Assembly (NCBI GenBank): GCA_946699065.1
Contig: CAMPDV010000213.1
Coordinates: 1 to 64,000, forward strand
DNA length: 64,000 nucleotides
Direction: 5' to 3'
Source: Loxodes magnus
Taxonomy: Eukaryota; Ciliophora; Karyorelictea; Loxodida; Loxodidae
The notes below the pieces were generated by a model that was not told where the DNA came from, ran no database searches, and saw only the letters and a program-made list of their open reading frames with translations. The translations under genes and the position numbers were made by a program. Below are positions 37,879 through 51,179 of this stretch, piece by piece. Position 1 is the stretch's first letter. Each line of letters opens with the position of its first letter.

Positions 37879-38590
37879 TTTATTTTTCATATATATAGTA
37901 AGTAGTTTATTATTTGACTTTGAATAAGCATTTAAATGTATTCTAATAGTTATATTTGATTTAGCTATTCTGCTTTACCTATTTTATAATTTTTTTTTAA
38001 TTTGAAGAGTAATCTTTCCTCAGTGGCTTAAGAATTAGTTCAATCTATTAATTGCTGCTTTTATCTAATCGTAGTTATCTAATATTAATCTTAAACTAAC
38101 CTAACACATTTTAGATTTTCTCCTTAGAATTAAATAAGACAAAGCTTTAAGCGATTGAACATACAGGATATAACTGCTACTAATAAATTAACTATTTAAG
38201 CACGGAAGCAAAAATTTAGTCTTTAAGATGATACTTTCCTAGATCTATTTAGTACAAGGTGTCAAATCAATCGAAAGATAATATTTTTGACAACATTATT
38301 CTTAAAATTTTAACAATCACAAGTAAATCACTTTATCTGCTTATCATGGGCACTTTTTCAACTTCTGCTATATTAAACATTTCTGCCCCAAATTAGACGT
38401 TTTAGCAAAAAATCATCCAAACAAGCAACTCATTACATTTCATATACAAGCTAACTATTCTATTTCAAAATCTAGACTCACTTCAGCTTTTATCTTAATC
38501 ATTATGTGAGCCATTTATTTAAATTCTGATGGGATTTCAATCAAAACCAACCTTATTTAATATATACTATATTTTTTAAAGACCTCTAGA
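37879..38590. other. AT-rich region with an open but unrecognised plus-strand frame
   Basis: From about 37.96 to 38.53 kb a plus-strand frame is free of TGA for about 190 codons, but composition and residues are not convincing. AAACCAACCT (44-53 of the 38.5 kb segment, 38544-38553) resembles the core of the Tetrahymena chromosome breakage sequence but is not a full match. Confidence 0.3.
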
Positions 38591-38591
38591 A

Positions 38592-38895
38592 CAAAATTGG
38601 AGGACTTACTCTCCAGTGGGCTATCGCTAACGCTTTTACGTTGTGATAATTCCAATCACCGAGACGAAGCCCAATGTCGTTATTTTTTGTCACTATCTCT
38701 CTCAGTCAGGATTGGGTAATTTGTGCGCCTACTGCCTTCCTTAGATGTGGTAGCAGTCTCTCAGACTTCCTCTCCAGAATCGAACTCTAATTCTCCGTTA
38801 TCCGTCACTGTCTTGGTAGTCCAATACACTACAATCGAAATGTTAGGACAGAAACTTGAATGACCTGCCATACTCCCCTGCATGGCTCTCGTGTA
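38592..38895 (-). pseudogene. 18S rRNA gene fragment (pseudogene)
   Basis: The reverse strand aligns with the 5' third of nuclear 18S rRNA. It has TTCAAGTTTCTGTCCTA, GTAGTGTATTGGACTACCAA, ACGGAGAATTAGAGTTCGAT, TACCACATCTAAGGAAGGCA and ACAAATTACCCAATCCTGAC in the right order, ending near GAGAGTAAGTCCTCC. The GTGTATTGGACTACC stretch is typical of ciliates. Many differences from the universal sequence are G-to-A or C-to-T (for example AGAG for AGGG, CTGG for CCGG, GGAGAGTAAGT for GGAGGGCAAGT). About 300 bases only, with no rest of the operon nearby, so it is a stray decayed copy. Confidence 0.85.
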
Positions 38896-40689
38896 TTATA
38901 ATTTCCGCATGGACGATATCTAATAAACATCTTTCATGTTTTATATCTTTAAATTAATTATCCTTTTTATAATTATCTATAGTGTAATGAGCTACCCAAT
39001 TTATTACTACTATTTCAGCCAATCAAATATAATAAAACTAATCCTTTTTAAATCATTACCATTATTATTTTAAATCACTCCTATTTATTCAAAACACTAT
39101 TATTCAGTTATGCATCATTCTACACTCACTCATTATTTTAACACTCGATTCACCACTATTATCCACATATCAAATCAATGCTTTCTGGAGTTCTTAACTT
39201 TACCTGCTAAAGAAATCCATACTATCTCTAACTTCCCCTGCTGAGAAGAATTTTCCTCTAGAAGCTAAATTTTAAAACTATAAATGCTGATTTGTTAGTT
39301 ATTTCTTTTTCTTTCCTTACAGAATTGCTATTTATTACTTTACTCTTCTATAATCTAAATCTCTTCAAACTGCATATATATTCCCAATTTTAGGTTTCAG
39401 CAGCATTTCCTCAATAATTAGTCCTTTAAATCTTAAGTAACTTAACTGCTTTTAATCAAAGTAATAGCTACCTCATTCTTATGATACCTTACTAAATTGT
39501 AACGATTAAATCACTTTAAAAATCTTAACTACAAATACTTAATCATAAGGTATAGAACAATCTATTATAACCTCTAGACACATTTAAAGTTCCAGTCTCA
39601 ATGATTACCTTAGACTGTATTAATATAGCTAGGCTTCTCTTATAAACTCAGAGCTTTAATGTTTTATTTGTTTTTTTCTAAGAAATATATAGGAATAGCT
39701 ATAACAATGGTATAACTTAACCTTATTTAGTAAAATATTAAGAATAAAGAAGATAGTAGATAATAGATAATAAAGAGATTAGTTTTAATAAAGGATTATA
39801 TAATAACTATTAAATTGTCTTTATTAGCAATAACTAGTTACTACTTATATATTAGATACTATACTTCTATTATCTTTAATTCTATTAAGCTAATTAATAT
39901 TATTAGTCTTATCTAAATTTTTTAAACTTAAAATTTAACTGTGATAATGCTGTTGTAGTTATATGATATATTATTGCTAGAGTCTCCTTTTTATCTGCAA
40001 GTAATATAATCTGCTTTAGTTATAAATCTAATGCCTTTAAATGTCTATTTTATTAATCTTATTAGTGTTGTTTTTTCATCTAAAACAGATATTTCTCTGC
40101 CAGTCATCTGATGCTATTTATGTTCTAGTTATATACTAGCAATAGATAAAATTATCTATCATGCTCAATCCTTTTTCTTGATTTATATCTATGATATCTT
40201 TAATATCTTAAAGTGATATTAATTAATTAAACGTTTGTTAGTCAAATCTTGTAATAAAAAGTTCTTAAAAATAGTAACTGGATTAAAGGTCTATCGGCAT
40301 AGAAGATAGAACGATGAAGGAGTTAAACTAGGATAAAGAAAAATAAGCTTATAAAGCCAGCAAGAAGCTGATTAAGCTAGTACTAGATTGAATGTGGATA
40401 GATACAAGTGGATAATGATAACTAGGAAATGTGTCTGATTATATAAGAAACTGAACTAGATTTTTATTTAACTTAGTTGAGAAATATTATTGATTAGAAT
40501 GCTGTTTCGGTTTAAGATTCGGGTAGCTGAACTAATCATATCATCCTATTTGGTAAATTTAAACTTAAAGCTTGTAGGTTTTACCCAAGTAACACTGGTA
40601 ATTGATAAAAATTTTAAAGTAGCCAAATCTGGAGATTTAGACAAGAATTATATGAAAGGTAAAGATAAAGCTTAATAGAATGCAAAGCT
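38896..40689. other. AT-rich region without recognised gene
   Basis: No coding stretch or repeat that I can support; the 61-codon frame at 40490 is not convincing. Confidence 0.35.
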
Positions 40690-41760
40690 CGATTTAGAGA
40701 TAAGTTAAAAAGAAAATTAGCTGGTACTGAAAGTGTAAAAGTGAAGTTAATACTGTAAAGCTAAGGGTAGAAAATGAGATCTTAGAACTTATCGTTAGCA
40801 AACTGTATAAAAAAACTACATCACTAAAATTGAACGCTCTATAACAGATTTTGATTATTACTATATCTATTTCTTAACTTCTAGAAACGTGTGCTACAAC
40901 TAATAATTTATTTTCAATGAAGAAGATTAGTATCTAGTAGAGGTAAAATCTCACCAAGTAATTAACTTCAGTAATATTTAGAAAAGCAGCTCAAGGGATA
41001 GATAAGGAAGACTTATAGCGATAAATTATCAAGAAGTAACTTTTCAAAGTTAATAGTCTTACCGACTCCATTAGCTTTAAATTTAAATATTATTAATCCT
41101 AAGAAACTTAAAAAAGCAACAATCATCAAAGTACTTTTATCTTAAAGTTGTTCGATTATATAGCTAGTAATTATTATTTTAGATTTATAGAGTAGCAGTC
41201 TACAGTAGCTCAATAGTCTCTCAATTGAATTTGTATTCCAATCCTATAAAAAGATAGTTTGAAGGAACATTCAACTTAGCGATAATATGGATTCACTTCA
41301 GAAGATCAACTAGAATACTAATCTTAACAGAAGCAGATATAGAAGAATTACCCCCACCACTTTAAAACAGTTAGCTTATAAAGAAAAGATAATTTGCTTG
41401 AGATAATTGGATATTCTAATAATATAGAATGTGGCTATATTGTCAGGAAATACTCTAAATTTTATCTTTAGAAGGGACAGAAAATAAGGTCTAACTGTAG
41501 TTTTATTGCTTCTGACAAAAATCCCTTTAAGAAAAATAGATTTAGAAGCTTGAATCACCCAGATTATTTAGAGCTAAAAAGCGCAAAATTAGAAGAAAGA
41601 CTAAGTAAAAAAACAGGGTTATTTGCATTAATATCTTAAAAGGATATAAAAAGGACTAAACCTTATATAAACCTGCTTTATAAAAGATAAAGAAAATTAT
41701 AAAAGTTTAAGGATGTAATTAATAAGAAGTTCATCTAAAAAGATTAGACTCAATGAAAAC
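40690..41760 (+). pseudogene. Family X gene copy C
   Basis: Plus-strand, ciliate code, with shifts. KSEVNTVKLRVENEILELIV then SKLYKK matches the family X coiled-coil end. Farther on come FLTSRNVCYNQQF, LLEIIGYSNNIECGY (41395-41440) and SFIASDKNPFKKNRF. The IIGYSNN-x-E motif recurs in copy D at about 44.6 kb, so these parts belong to one gene or a fixed gene pair. Function unknown. Several TGAs make it a pseudogene. The short reverse-strand frame at 41376-41558 is its shadow. Confidence 0.45.
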
Positions 41761-42694
41761 ATCAATAGTTTATGGATATAAATGTTTAGCAAATGCAATT
41801 TGATAGTTAAAGACTAAAGGTTTAGAATAAAGAGTTGAATAGTTGTATGATAACTGAATAAAAATGTATTTTTTAGTTTAGACTTATGTTAATAATTTGA
41901 AATTTAAAGATGTTATTAGTAAAGATTTATCTTCTCTCTATATAATTTTTAAGATGATAATTTTGAAATAGATTTGAATCATAAACTATTATATGTTTAG
42001 CAAAATGTAAAAAAGGGAAATATTTTGGTATGGCTGGTAAGATAATGGTAATATTTGAAATTAGATTAGAATGATGAAATATAGTAATTAACTTAAAGCT
42101 ACTCTATTGATTTAAATAATATCTTATCTTTTTGTATTTTATTCTTTGGTAATTATTAGTTATTAATTTAGATTTAAGGTAGCACTTAGGTATTTTAATA
42201 AGGTTTGAATGATGATTGATTAGTGTTATTTGAATAAGAAGCAGAGAGGTATAATAATAAAGATGGTTTAGTTAAATTAATAAATAACTACTTAATAAAG
42301 GGTTGATATTCCTTTCTCTCTTTAAATTAATCTCTCTGAATTCTATAATTTAAATATTTGGCTCTAATCTGCTTAATCTTGTGTAGCTTAATTTCTTAAA
42401 TAAGATTTAAAGTTGTTGTTCTGTAATTGAGCATTTTAGTTTTTCAGCTGTAAGTTTGAGTCTGTTTAGAAGAAATTAGACTTAATTTGTATGTTGACTT
42501 AAAGGTTTGTTGTAAGGTAAATCTGATTGAATAAATAGTTAGGATTTAGATAGATAGTAAGTATGTATTGATGATTAGTACTTTAGGTTTGTATATGATT
42601 AAGCCTGATTATTGATATGATGCTATATGGTGTTTTAGAATGGTATATTTAATTTAGAATTAACTACTAGACAATTTAACTAAAACCTTTATTT
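41761..42694. other. AT-rich region without recognised gene
   Basis: TTAGATTTA-rich sequence; nothing distinctive seen. Confidence 0.35.
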
Positions 42695-43810
42695 TCATAT
42701 AAGTTTAAGTTTATTATTCTAATGTATAAATAGCTCTTTTAGTAATTATGCTTGCTACACATCAACTACAGAGCTAACTTATTATACCATATCTTCCATA
42801 AACCTATCCACAATCTTATGGCCTTCTAAGTTTTTACTTTTAAATTCAAAAAATAAAATGCAACAATTTTCCCTACTATTATACTTATGAAATATATAGG
42901 AATAAATTATCATTTATGAAATATACCTATGGCTAACATAGATACAAAATCATAATAACCTTAATCAAATCCATAAAAGCTAAAACTAATTCATTATTTC
43001 AATTAACACTACATAAGTAGTTAAGATAACACAACTAAAACACAAACAAAAAACCATTATTTAGTAGTAAGTACAACTATTTATCAAAATCAATCCCATA
43101 CATTTCAAAAGTCCTAGTAGAGACGCTTTAATTTAATAGTCATTCAAAAAATTAACATAATTGCTCATAATTAAGCTTAAGATTATTAAAACACTAATTT
43201 TAATCTAAGGCTTACACTATACTAATTCATTTCTCTTTTTTAATCAACATCAACTAGTTATATAGATATCATTATCTAATCTTATTGCCTTCAATTCTCC
43301 TTTTTAATAACTCAATATTCTAAACTATTATATTCATTCCTAACTAAATAATACATAGTCTTCCTATACCAATATTATCTCTTTAATCATCATCAGCTTA
43401 AGTCATCAATCATCATACCACTCCTTATTCTCGCTTCAGTTTAACATACTCCTTATCAGTCATCTGCTAATTGTCATAACCATATCCATCATACTCATTC
43501 ATACTACTATATCATACTATCTTTAATATCTTTAAAATTCTATTCTAGTTTCAACTTTTAGCCAATCCTTTAAAAAACCCATCATAACCTTAAAAACCAA
43601 GCTACAATTAAAGCTTCTACAAATATAAAGTCTTCATTTAAGCTAGTCACTAGATTAGGTGCAAATGTAGATAATCATAATTACCAATAATATAACAAAC
43701 TGTCACTACATTTAAAGGGATATTCTAAATTCAACATATCCAAACTATAACTATCACTAACCAACCCCATTCCACTCTCAACCATTTCATATCATCTAAT
43801 CCTTTAAATA
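42695..43810 (-). pseudogene. Family Z gene remnant, possible PD-(D/E)XK-like end
   Basis: Reverse strand. The last 72 codons (ATG 42913 to TGA 42695) are open and protein-like: NCCILFFEFKSKNLEGHKIV then DRFMEDMVQQVSSVVDVQQA. The hydrophobic run ending in FEFK, followed by a Q-rich helix, resembles the E-x-K half of PD-(D/E)XK nuclease folds, but the first Asp was not located. Upstream pieces include NEYDGYGYDNQQMTDKEYV and NIGIGRLCIIQLGMNI, separated by TGAs and shifts. Confidence 0.3.
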
Positions 43811-43894
43811 TCAAACCTAAACTATTTACTATCTCCACTCTTATATTCACATTATATCAAACCTAAATTATTTAACAGAGACTAAAAGCTAGAC

Positions 43895-44850
43895 ACAAAG
43901 GGAAAAAGCGAAGCTAAAACAGAAAGCTGAAGGAGAAAATTAAATCTTAGGATTTATTGATAATAGACTGTACCAGAAGCTGAATCCACAAAATTAAGAC
44001 TCTTCAACATAGTTTTGTTTATTCATATAACTACTTCTTACCTGCTCTAGAAATGTGTTGCAACTAATTATCTACTGAGGTCTTTTAAAGAAGAACATTA
44101 GTCCCTAATCAGGAGAAAGCAATATCAAGTAATTAAAATAGTAAGACTAAAACAATCAGATAAGCAGTGCAAACGAATAGCTTAAGAAGACTTAAAGAAT
44201 AGCTCTGATCTATAAAGAAGTAGCTTTTCTAAGCTATTTGTCTTACCAACTTCATTATTTTAAAAATTTTTATTTTATTTAATACTAAGAAACATAAATA
44301 ATTCCAATTATCCAATTTCTTTAAACCTAAAATTCCTCTATCACATAATTAGTGAAAACTACTTTAGATTTATACAATATTAGTCTAATAGTAACTTAAT
44401 AATTATATAACTTAGTTCTGCTTTTATCCTATAAAAGATAATTTTATGCAATCCTCAGCTTATTCATTAAAGGCTTACTATATAAGATTGCTTCAAACTT
44501 TATCTTAAAAACAACTTATAATAGATGCCCTATCCCTTCAAAAACAGTTTATTTAGAAGAAAAGACAATTGTCTTTACTATAATTGGATATAGCAATAAC
44601 ACAGAATGGACCTAAATGGTCAGTCAAAGATTACTAGCCTTCTTTAAACGAGAGATAAAAGTAAGATCTTGCAGTAAGTTAACCTCACCTCAAAGACAAA
44701 GTCACTAAAAATGGAACCAAAAGCTTGTATCACCCAGATAGTTCAGATCCAGGAGTATAAGACTAGAGATAGACTAAGAAAAAAAGCAGGCTGGAGAACA
44801 TTTACATTTTTAATAGTTTAAAAAGGATAAATACCTCATGCAACAACTTA
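43895..44850 (+). pseudogene. Family X gene copy D
   Basis: Begins with KAKLKQKAEGENQILGFI then DNRLYQKLN, matching copy C and the older copies. TIIGYSNNTEW at about 44.58 kb repeats the copy C motif and is preceded by nearly the same bases (ACAGTT...AGAAAAGA). Interrupted by TGAs and shifts. Copies C and D lie 3.2 kb apart in direct orientation. Confidence 0.45.
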
Positions 44851-45639
44851 AGCTTAAGAAGCCAAAGAAAAACAGATAATATAATGATCTTATTTTTATT
44901 CCTAAATTGCTAGTTTCAATAACTTCTTTCCCTATTAACTATTTCTTTCTCATAATTTCTTCTGAAATTCCTTTCTACTAATTAATTTTTCTTCAATAAT
45001 TCAAAACTTCATATCTTGCTTCTTACTAAAATAATCTTTTTATTCAAATTGCACTATCCACCTATGCCCAGCTTTTGTTCTTCTTTTATAATAAAAATAG
45101 AGGTATTTGGAGTTTAATTTTTTATATCTTAGATAGTTTACATTTTATTGAAGAAACTTTAAGATTTATATTTGAGCATAACCAAAACAAAAGATTTAAT
45201 TTATCTTCGCTTGATAGGTTTTCTAATTTGATTCTACGTCTAAAAGTAATAAAATTTTACAAATAGAACTAAATGTTGGTATAACACCTTCTTATTACAA
45301 ATAAAGGTAAAACTTAGATACTAATATGATATCATGTTTGATTAGTATGTTTAAGTCCTTAAAGATTGACTTTAAATAAAAGAAGAAAGTATCTTCTGAT
45401 ATGTAAGATATATTCTTACTAATTTATGAAGTTTATAAGATTTAAGACTTTTAAAATTCTTCAGTATGATATTTTAAATAAGATAAGGTTTATACTTAAA
45501 TTATTATTTAAATGCTTAGATGTTTAGCTTATGTTTTTTATAATTTGAATGAACTCCTAAATTTGCTAATCTTTTATTTCAAAATTTAAAATTCTTAATT
45601 ATTAAAATTTGTTGTATTTCTTTAGTAATGCTTTTACAT
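44851..45639. other. No recognised gene
   Basis: AT-rich. A 63-codon standard-code frame at 45075 has no recognisable feature. Confidence 0.3.
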
Positions 45640-48290
45640 TTCATTTTTATCCTTTCCATTTCATATGAAAATATAGATATTCTTTAGTATAAGTAATTTC
45701 CTTTCATTTTATCTATTATTCTATTAGTAATCTTAAATATCTGCAAGATCCAAGCCTTTGATTCAATTTTCTCAGTAAGTTTATCGTCTGAGTAGTTAAA
45801 GCTACAACTCTATTTTATTGTTTCTCTTTTCTTAATAAAGATCTATGGGCTTTTTCTTAGTATTTAGAGTCACTCGCAATTTATCATATCTTACTGCTAA
45901 CAAGTTTCTTTATTTATCTTTAAGAACAACTTTTCAATAACTCTTGATTGTTTCAGATTAATATAAAATAATATCTTCTTGAGATATCTATTTAATAGCT
46001 AAGCTTATAGTGTTAGAAGTGGTAATTTTATAATATCATTATTAGCTAAAAGTATCTTTGCTTTACTTTTATCTTTAACAAACTTATTCTTACCCAAGTT
46101 TGCCTTATGTTTTCTTAAAACTATTTAGAAATTATCACCTTAACAATTCATTTTTCAAGTCTCAGCATTTTCATTTTTTCTTAACTTTTTCCCTTTCAAT
46201 AGTAGCTTACAGATACCAAATAGCTTAATCTCTTAATTAACAGTCTATTTTGATTTAATGTCTGACTTTAATATCTTTTTATTCTAATTCTTTCCTTTTA
46301 TGCGACTTTAAATGTTTCCTTCTTCAATACTTTACAAATAATACTTTAAACTAGCATTTAACTTAATACTTTCTTACACAGCTTTATAGATAGTTAGTTA
46401 AGTTCAGCTTAAGTTACAGGCTTCTATTATATTTACTCTATTTAACATACCAATTCAAGTACAAAACAAACTCAACATACCATTAGTACCAATAAAGGCT
46501 TAATATCTTTAAATTATTGTAGGAAGTGCTCCTAACTTAATAACAGGCTTGCTAATTATCAATCTTTTCTCACCGATAATATTCATTTCCCTTAAGTAAT
46601 TAACCTTCAAATTTCAATCCTTTAAAAAACTTTACTCTATTACCATTTTTCTTAATTGAAATACCGTTTTGAACTAAGTTTATCAGTCAATTTATTTTAA
46701 GCTCAAATCTTACTATATCCCTTTTATGATCTAACAATTTCCCTAATTAGCCAAATCCTCTATATTAACTTTTTTGTATATCAAACAGCCATCTTATCTA
46801 GATACTTTCTTTGAGTTATATCCTACTACTTCCCTTCTACGAACTTCAATTTTGATAATTTCCTACTTTTATTTCCGTTTTAATTGCCTCTATTATTTAC
46901 CAATCTCCTTTAGTTTAAATATCTTTTCTTTTATCATACATTTTATTATTAGGCTAAGCAATTATTTTTAATCTCTTTCAATTAAACTCTGTAAATGATA
47001 GCTTTAATCATATTTTTCACTTTTATAGTTTAGCATTCTTCTTATAATCTCTCTTGAGTTCTATAAAATAAATTAATTTTAGTCTATTATTGCTTTGCTT
47101 TTTATATAGTCTTATTTTGGTCTTTTACATAATGAAATTTATCATAGCAACATAATTATAAAGTTAATTTATATAAATCTTCGTTCTTTTTTCCGAAATA
47201 GTGTTATTCTTTTATCGTCAGTCTGAGTGACTTCTATCTCTATGAGTTAATAATTTAACTTTCTCATTGACATATATTTCAGCTAACTGATACTAGTTTA
47301 AAAGTTTAACTCTGTTAGTCTTCTAAATAAGCTGTATCAGCAGCTTCTCTTTTCTTCTACTCTCTCAACTTTTAATTAATTTTCTTTTTAGTCTAAAATT
47401 TAGGTAGTTTCAGTTACAACTTTAGCATCACAGAGTATCTAGGTCTAAGCGAAGAAATTTGGAGAGTAAAATTTTAAAAAGGGAAAATAGGAAACTTAAT
47501 TTATTGTTTAGTATCTAATTCCTAAATCTATTACACTTCAATAATTATAAATCTGTTTTATCTTAGATATTATTAATCTTTATACCTTCTTACTCACAAT
47601 CATCACATAAATTAGTTATTAAAATTCCTTTTAGCTTCACTCTAATGTGAATAGATATCTTTTGTCATGTTAGACTAGCTCTTATTCATTTATAGCTTTT
47701 TTAATACTAAGAGTTTTAGTTCTTGATAAATCTTCTTTTATTCATTTTTTAAACTTAAGAATTTAGAGAGTTTAGCTGTATTTTTATTGGCTACAGTCTT
47801 AATTTGCTAGTTCTTTTTTATAAGTATTAAATTCAAATCTTCTGCTTTTTTCTTATCTTTTCAAGGTTATATTATTCTAATAGGTATTTTTCCTTTCCAA
47901 GTTAATCTAAACCCTTTTATTTTAAAATTCACCTAATTATCCTTTATCTCTAGTTTATTATTATAAATTCTAAAGTTTATTTGGACGCTCCCAGTTTTTA
48001 ATTAATTTGCTAAGTAAGTTTATCGTCTGAAGTGTAATAAGCCTGAAAACCCTATTTCATACTTTGTCTCTTTTCTAAATATAGATAGGCAAGTTTTGTC
48101 TTAACATATAGAGTTTAGCCTATCTGCTATAACTAGTGATTTAACTTTACTTTCTAAGTTTATTCTCCAAACTGCAATATAGAGTTTTTTATTTCTTATT
48201 TTCAGCTTAGCTTTAATATCCTTTTTTTAGTTACTATTAGATTTAAGTTCCAACAATTATACTTTAGTTTATAGCTATAATAGCAGGTAT
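45640..48290 (-). pseudogene. Two tandem reverse-strand remnants, possibly family Y
   Basis: The plus-strand string GTAAGTTTATCGTCTGA occurs at about 45.78 and 48.02 kb with similar flanks, showing a local duplication of a reverse-strand gene. The second copy encodes LEIKDNQVNFKIKGFRLTW then KGKIPIRIIQP and KDKKKAEDLNLILIKKNQ. This has a loose resemblance to the GFYWIEKGVKAVLYKNKDK part of the 7.1-8.15 kb frame. Both copies are broken. Confidence 0.3.
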
Positions 48291-50697
48291 TAGGAAAGGA
48301 GAAATAACTAATACTTGGAATAAAAATTAGCTTTAGGTTAGTTAAACTTGGTAATTATCTTCCAGTGGTGTTCGAAATGCTATATAGAGCAAACTTGTAA
48401 TGCTATCTATTATTCATAAATCATATTATTCTATAACAATAAAAGGTAGAAGTAAGATACTAGATTTAATAAACTGTTCTGAAAAAGGCTTTTGCTATGA
48501 CTCATAATTAATTTAAAAGCTAAGATATAAAGTAATCTCTTAGATAATAATTATTAATTTTAGCAAACCAGTAAGTATATAACTTATAAACTAAAGATTA
48601 AACTCATTTCTTTAAATCATTCTTTAAATCTATTTTTACAACACTATTCAATTATATTATAATACTAGTATTCAGTTATTTACCAAAATCTATTTACTAC
48701 TATCTCATTATTATTTCCTATCTATATTCTTTCTCTTACTACCTCAGCTTCTATAAACATTCATCTTTTACAATCAACATCCAGTCAATGCTACCATAAA
48801 TATGCCTTTCTCTTTTATTATCTTTCCTTCTGAGCTATCTGCTTCATATCTATTAATAACATCCTTGGCTTATGCTATAACAGACTATGTTGGCTGCTTA
48901 GTCTAATTACTAATTATACTTCTTTGGTATCTTTAATATCTAAGACTTTTACTAATAAACATTTACTAGTTTACTTATTAATGAAAAGATCTAACTTAAC
49001 CATATGATAAAATAGTTAAAATAACTAAAATAAGATTAAGAAAAGAACTAGACCAACCAGATTAAAAATAGAGTCAAGTAAACTATTTCTTTCATGCTAA
49101 TCATAATTACCCAATTTACCTAAACTATTTTCCAGATATTCAATTTAAATAACTTAAATTAAGCTTAGAGATATAAAGTGAAGCTTATGAGAAGATACTA
49201 AACTAAATATATATACTAGTGCAAACTTAAAGTACCGATAGTTAAAGTCTCTAAAATAATTATTTAATTAAGATAATCTTTCTACTTATTTATTAGCTAG
49301 CTAAAGATAAATCAGGTTAATATTGCTATATATTACGACTATTTTAATAAAAATCGTTTAGGAAATATCTTTAGAAACTACTTCTATAATGTTGTTGAAC
49401 TTTATAGGCCATTTAGTCTAAAGACTTTTATAAGATTAAGTTTCAGTAGTATTTTCTATTTAAATCTAATTATTTTTCTTTTTAATTTCCTAGTTAAGTC
49501 AATAAGTTGGGTATTCATAGCTTGACTCTATAGTCTAATGCATGTTCCTATATCTCTTTTTTTATTTTTAATTATATTATGATATTAGAATATTCGATGG
49601 CTTTATTTCTCCCAAATATAAGTTTAAGAAGGCACTAGTTGAAGCAATATTCAATCTTAGAGATATTTAGCATTAGTACATATAATTGACAAGATATCTA
49701 TCAAAGGTCTTTAACATCACAACCTAACTTAAGTTCTTTTAGCATTTAAAACAAAAAGTAATAGATCTAATAAGTTGGTGAATGAAGTTAAATTAATATA
49801 GATATCTTTGATTTTTTAGGATTCTTTATTTAAGTTACTTAAATTATTCTAACTTTTATAATGTTAATACTTAAGATGCTTATCATTTAGATAGTTAGTT
49901 CTTCAATAATACAGCTCTTAGCTTGATGCTAATATCACTCTATTAGCTAAACTAGAAACATAAAAGATTCAATATTACTCTTTTATAGAAGCATGCTTAA
50001 TTATATATCTCTACTACCCTTATTAAGCTAAAATTATTAATTAATCATATTCATTTTAAATGAGAGACAATAAAAAGAAAAGAGATTAAAAGAGAAGGAA
50101 ATAAAATCAAAAGTCAGAGCTGATAAATATTGATATTTGAAATATTAGAAGCAGAAAATTTGGAGGTAACAGGTCGATCCTATAAGAAAGAATACATAGA
50201 AATAATAAATTTAAATCTAACAAAAGAGAAATAACAAAAGGCATTATTAGCTAGTTTAATGATAAGAGAGTTGATTGATTTGAGAAAGATTTGAATGTCT
50301 AAGATAATGCTAGCTAGCAATTGTGTCAGATTATTCAAGAGGTTGTAATAAGATTTAATCTAGGTAATTGAATAAATGTGCTTATTTAAAGAACTGTTTC
50401 AGTATAAGAAAATATTAACAGAACCAATATTTAAAGAAGTTTGACTACTTTTGTCTCAAATTTGCAAGCTAAAATTAAAACAATACATTACTATTGAAAG
50501 TAGAATATGTAACCAAATAGAATAGTTTTGAATAACCAATTCTTCTTACTATAGAAAAACTATTCCTCAGGATATTTAGTATAAAAAGAAACTATTGGAT
50601 TCTTAAACTACTTATTTACAATATTTCAGCAAATTAAGTAGGAAAATAATAATATAAGAACGTAATTTAAGCTGGCGATACCTAAGAGTATAAGAAT
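48291..50697. other. AT-rich region with scattered coding-like debris
   Basis: No motif recognised; short open stretches on both strands only. Confidence 0.3.
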
Positions 50698-51110
50698 TTT
50701 TGTAGCAAGGTTTTATATTAAGCCATACATAATCCTAGAATCTGTTGTATTTAATAAAGAAAGAAGTTTATAAATATGTAAAATAAGTATAACCAGAATC
50801 TAGATTAAGAAAGTCAAAGAATAACAAAATTGAGAGCCAAGATTCAAAAGAAATTATGTTTTAAGGGAAATGTAAGCTAAATTTTAAGAAAGAAAAAGTG
50901 AAGTAAAAATGGAATAGCTGAGAATGAAGAAATGAGATCTTGAACTTAGTGGTAGAAAGCTTTATATTTAAGAAACCAAAATGAAGACGATATTAAAAGC
51001 TAATAAGTATCACAACTAATTAGCTAAAGAAGATATTTAAAGAGCTATTCAAAGGAAATTGTTCCTTATAACTTAATTAGTTTTAATTTATTTTGCATAT
51101 ATACTAAGGA
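50698..51110 (+). pseudogene. Family X coiled-coil gene, copy near block B
   Basis: Diverged homologue of 5025-5400. SEVKMEQLRMKK-TGA-DLELSGRKLYIQETK parallels SELKMEQLRMKIRDLELGG at the first copy. Substitutions and indels are far more frequent than between blocks A and B. Confidence 0.45.
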
Positions 51111-51179
51111 ATTCAAAAAAGTATCAAGTAACAAAGTTACTTTTAGTTAAAATTTATTCTTTTTAAGTTATATTATTTC

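Noticed and set aside
37960-38529. About 190-codon plus-strand frame free of TGA
   Set aside because: With TGA as the only stop, frames of this size are expected by chance in AT-rich DNA, and residues are not protein-like enough.
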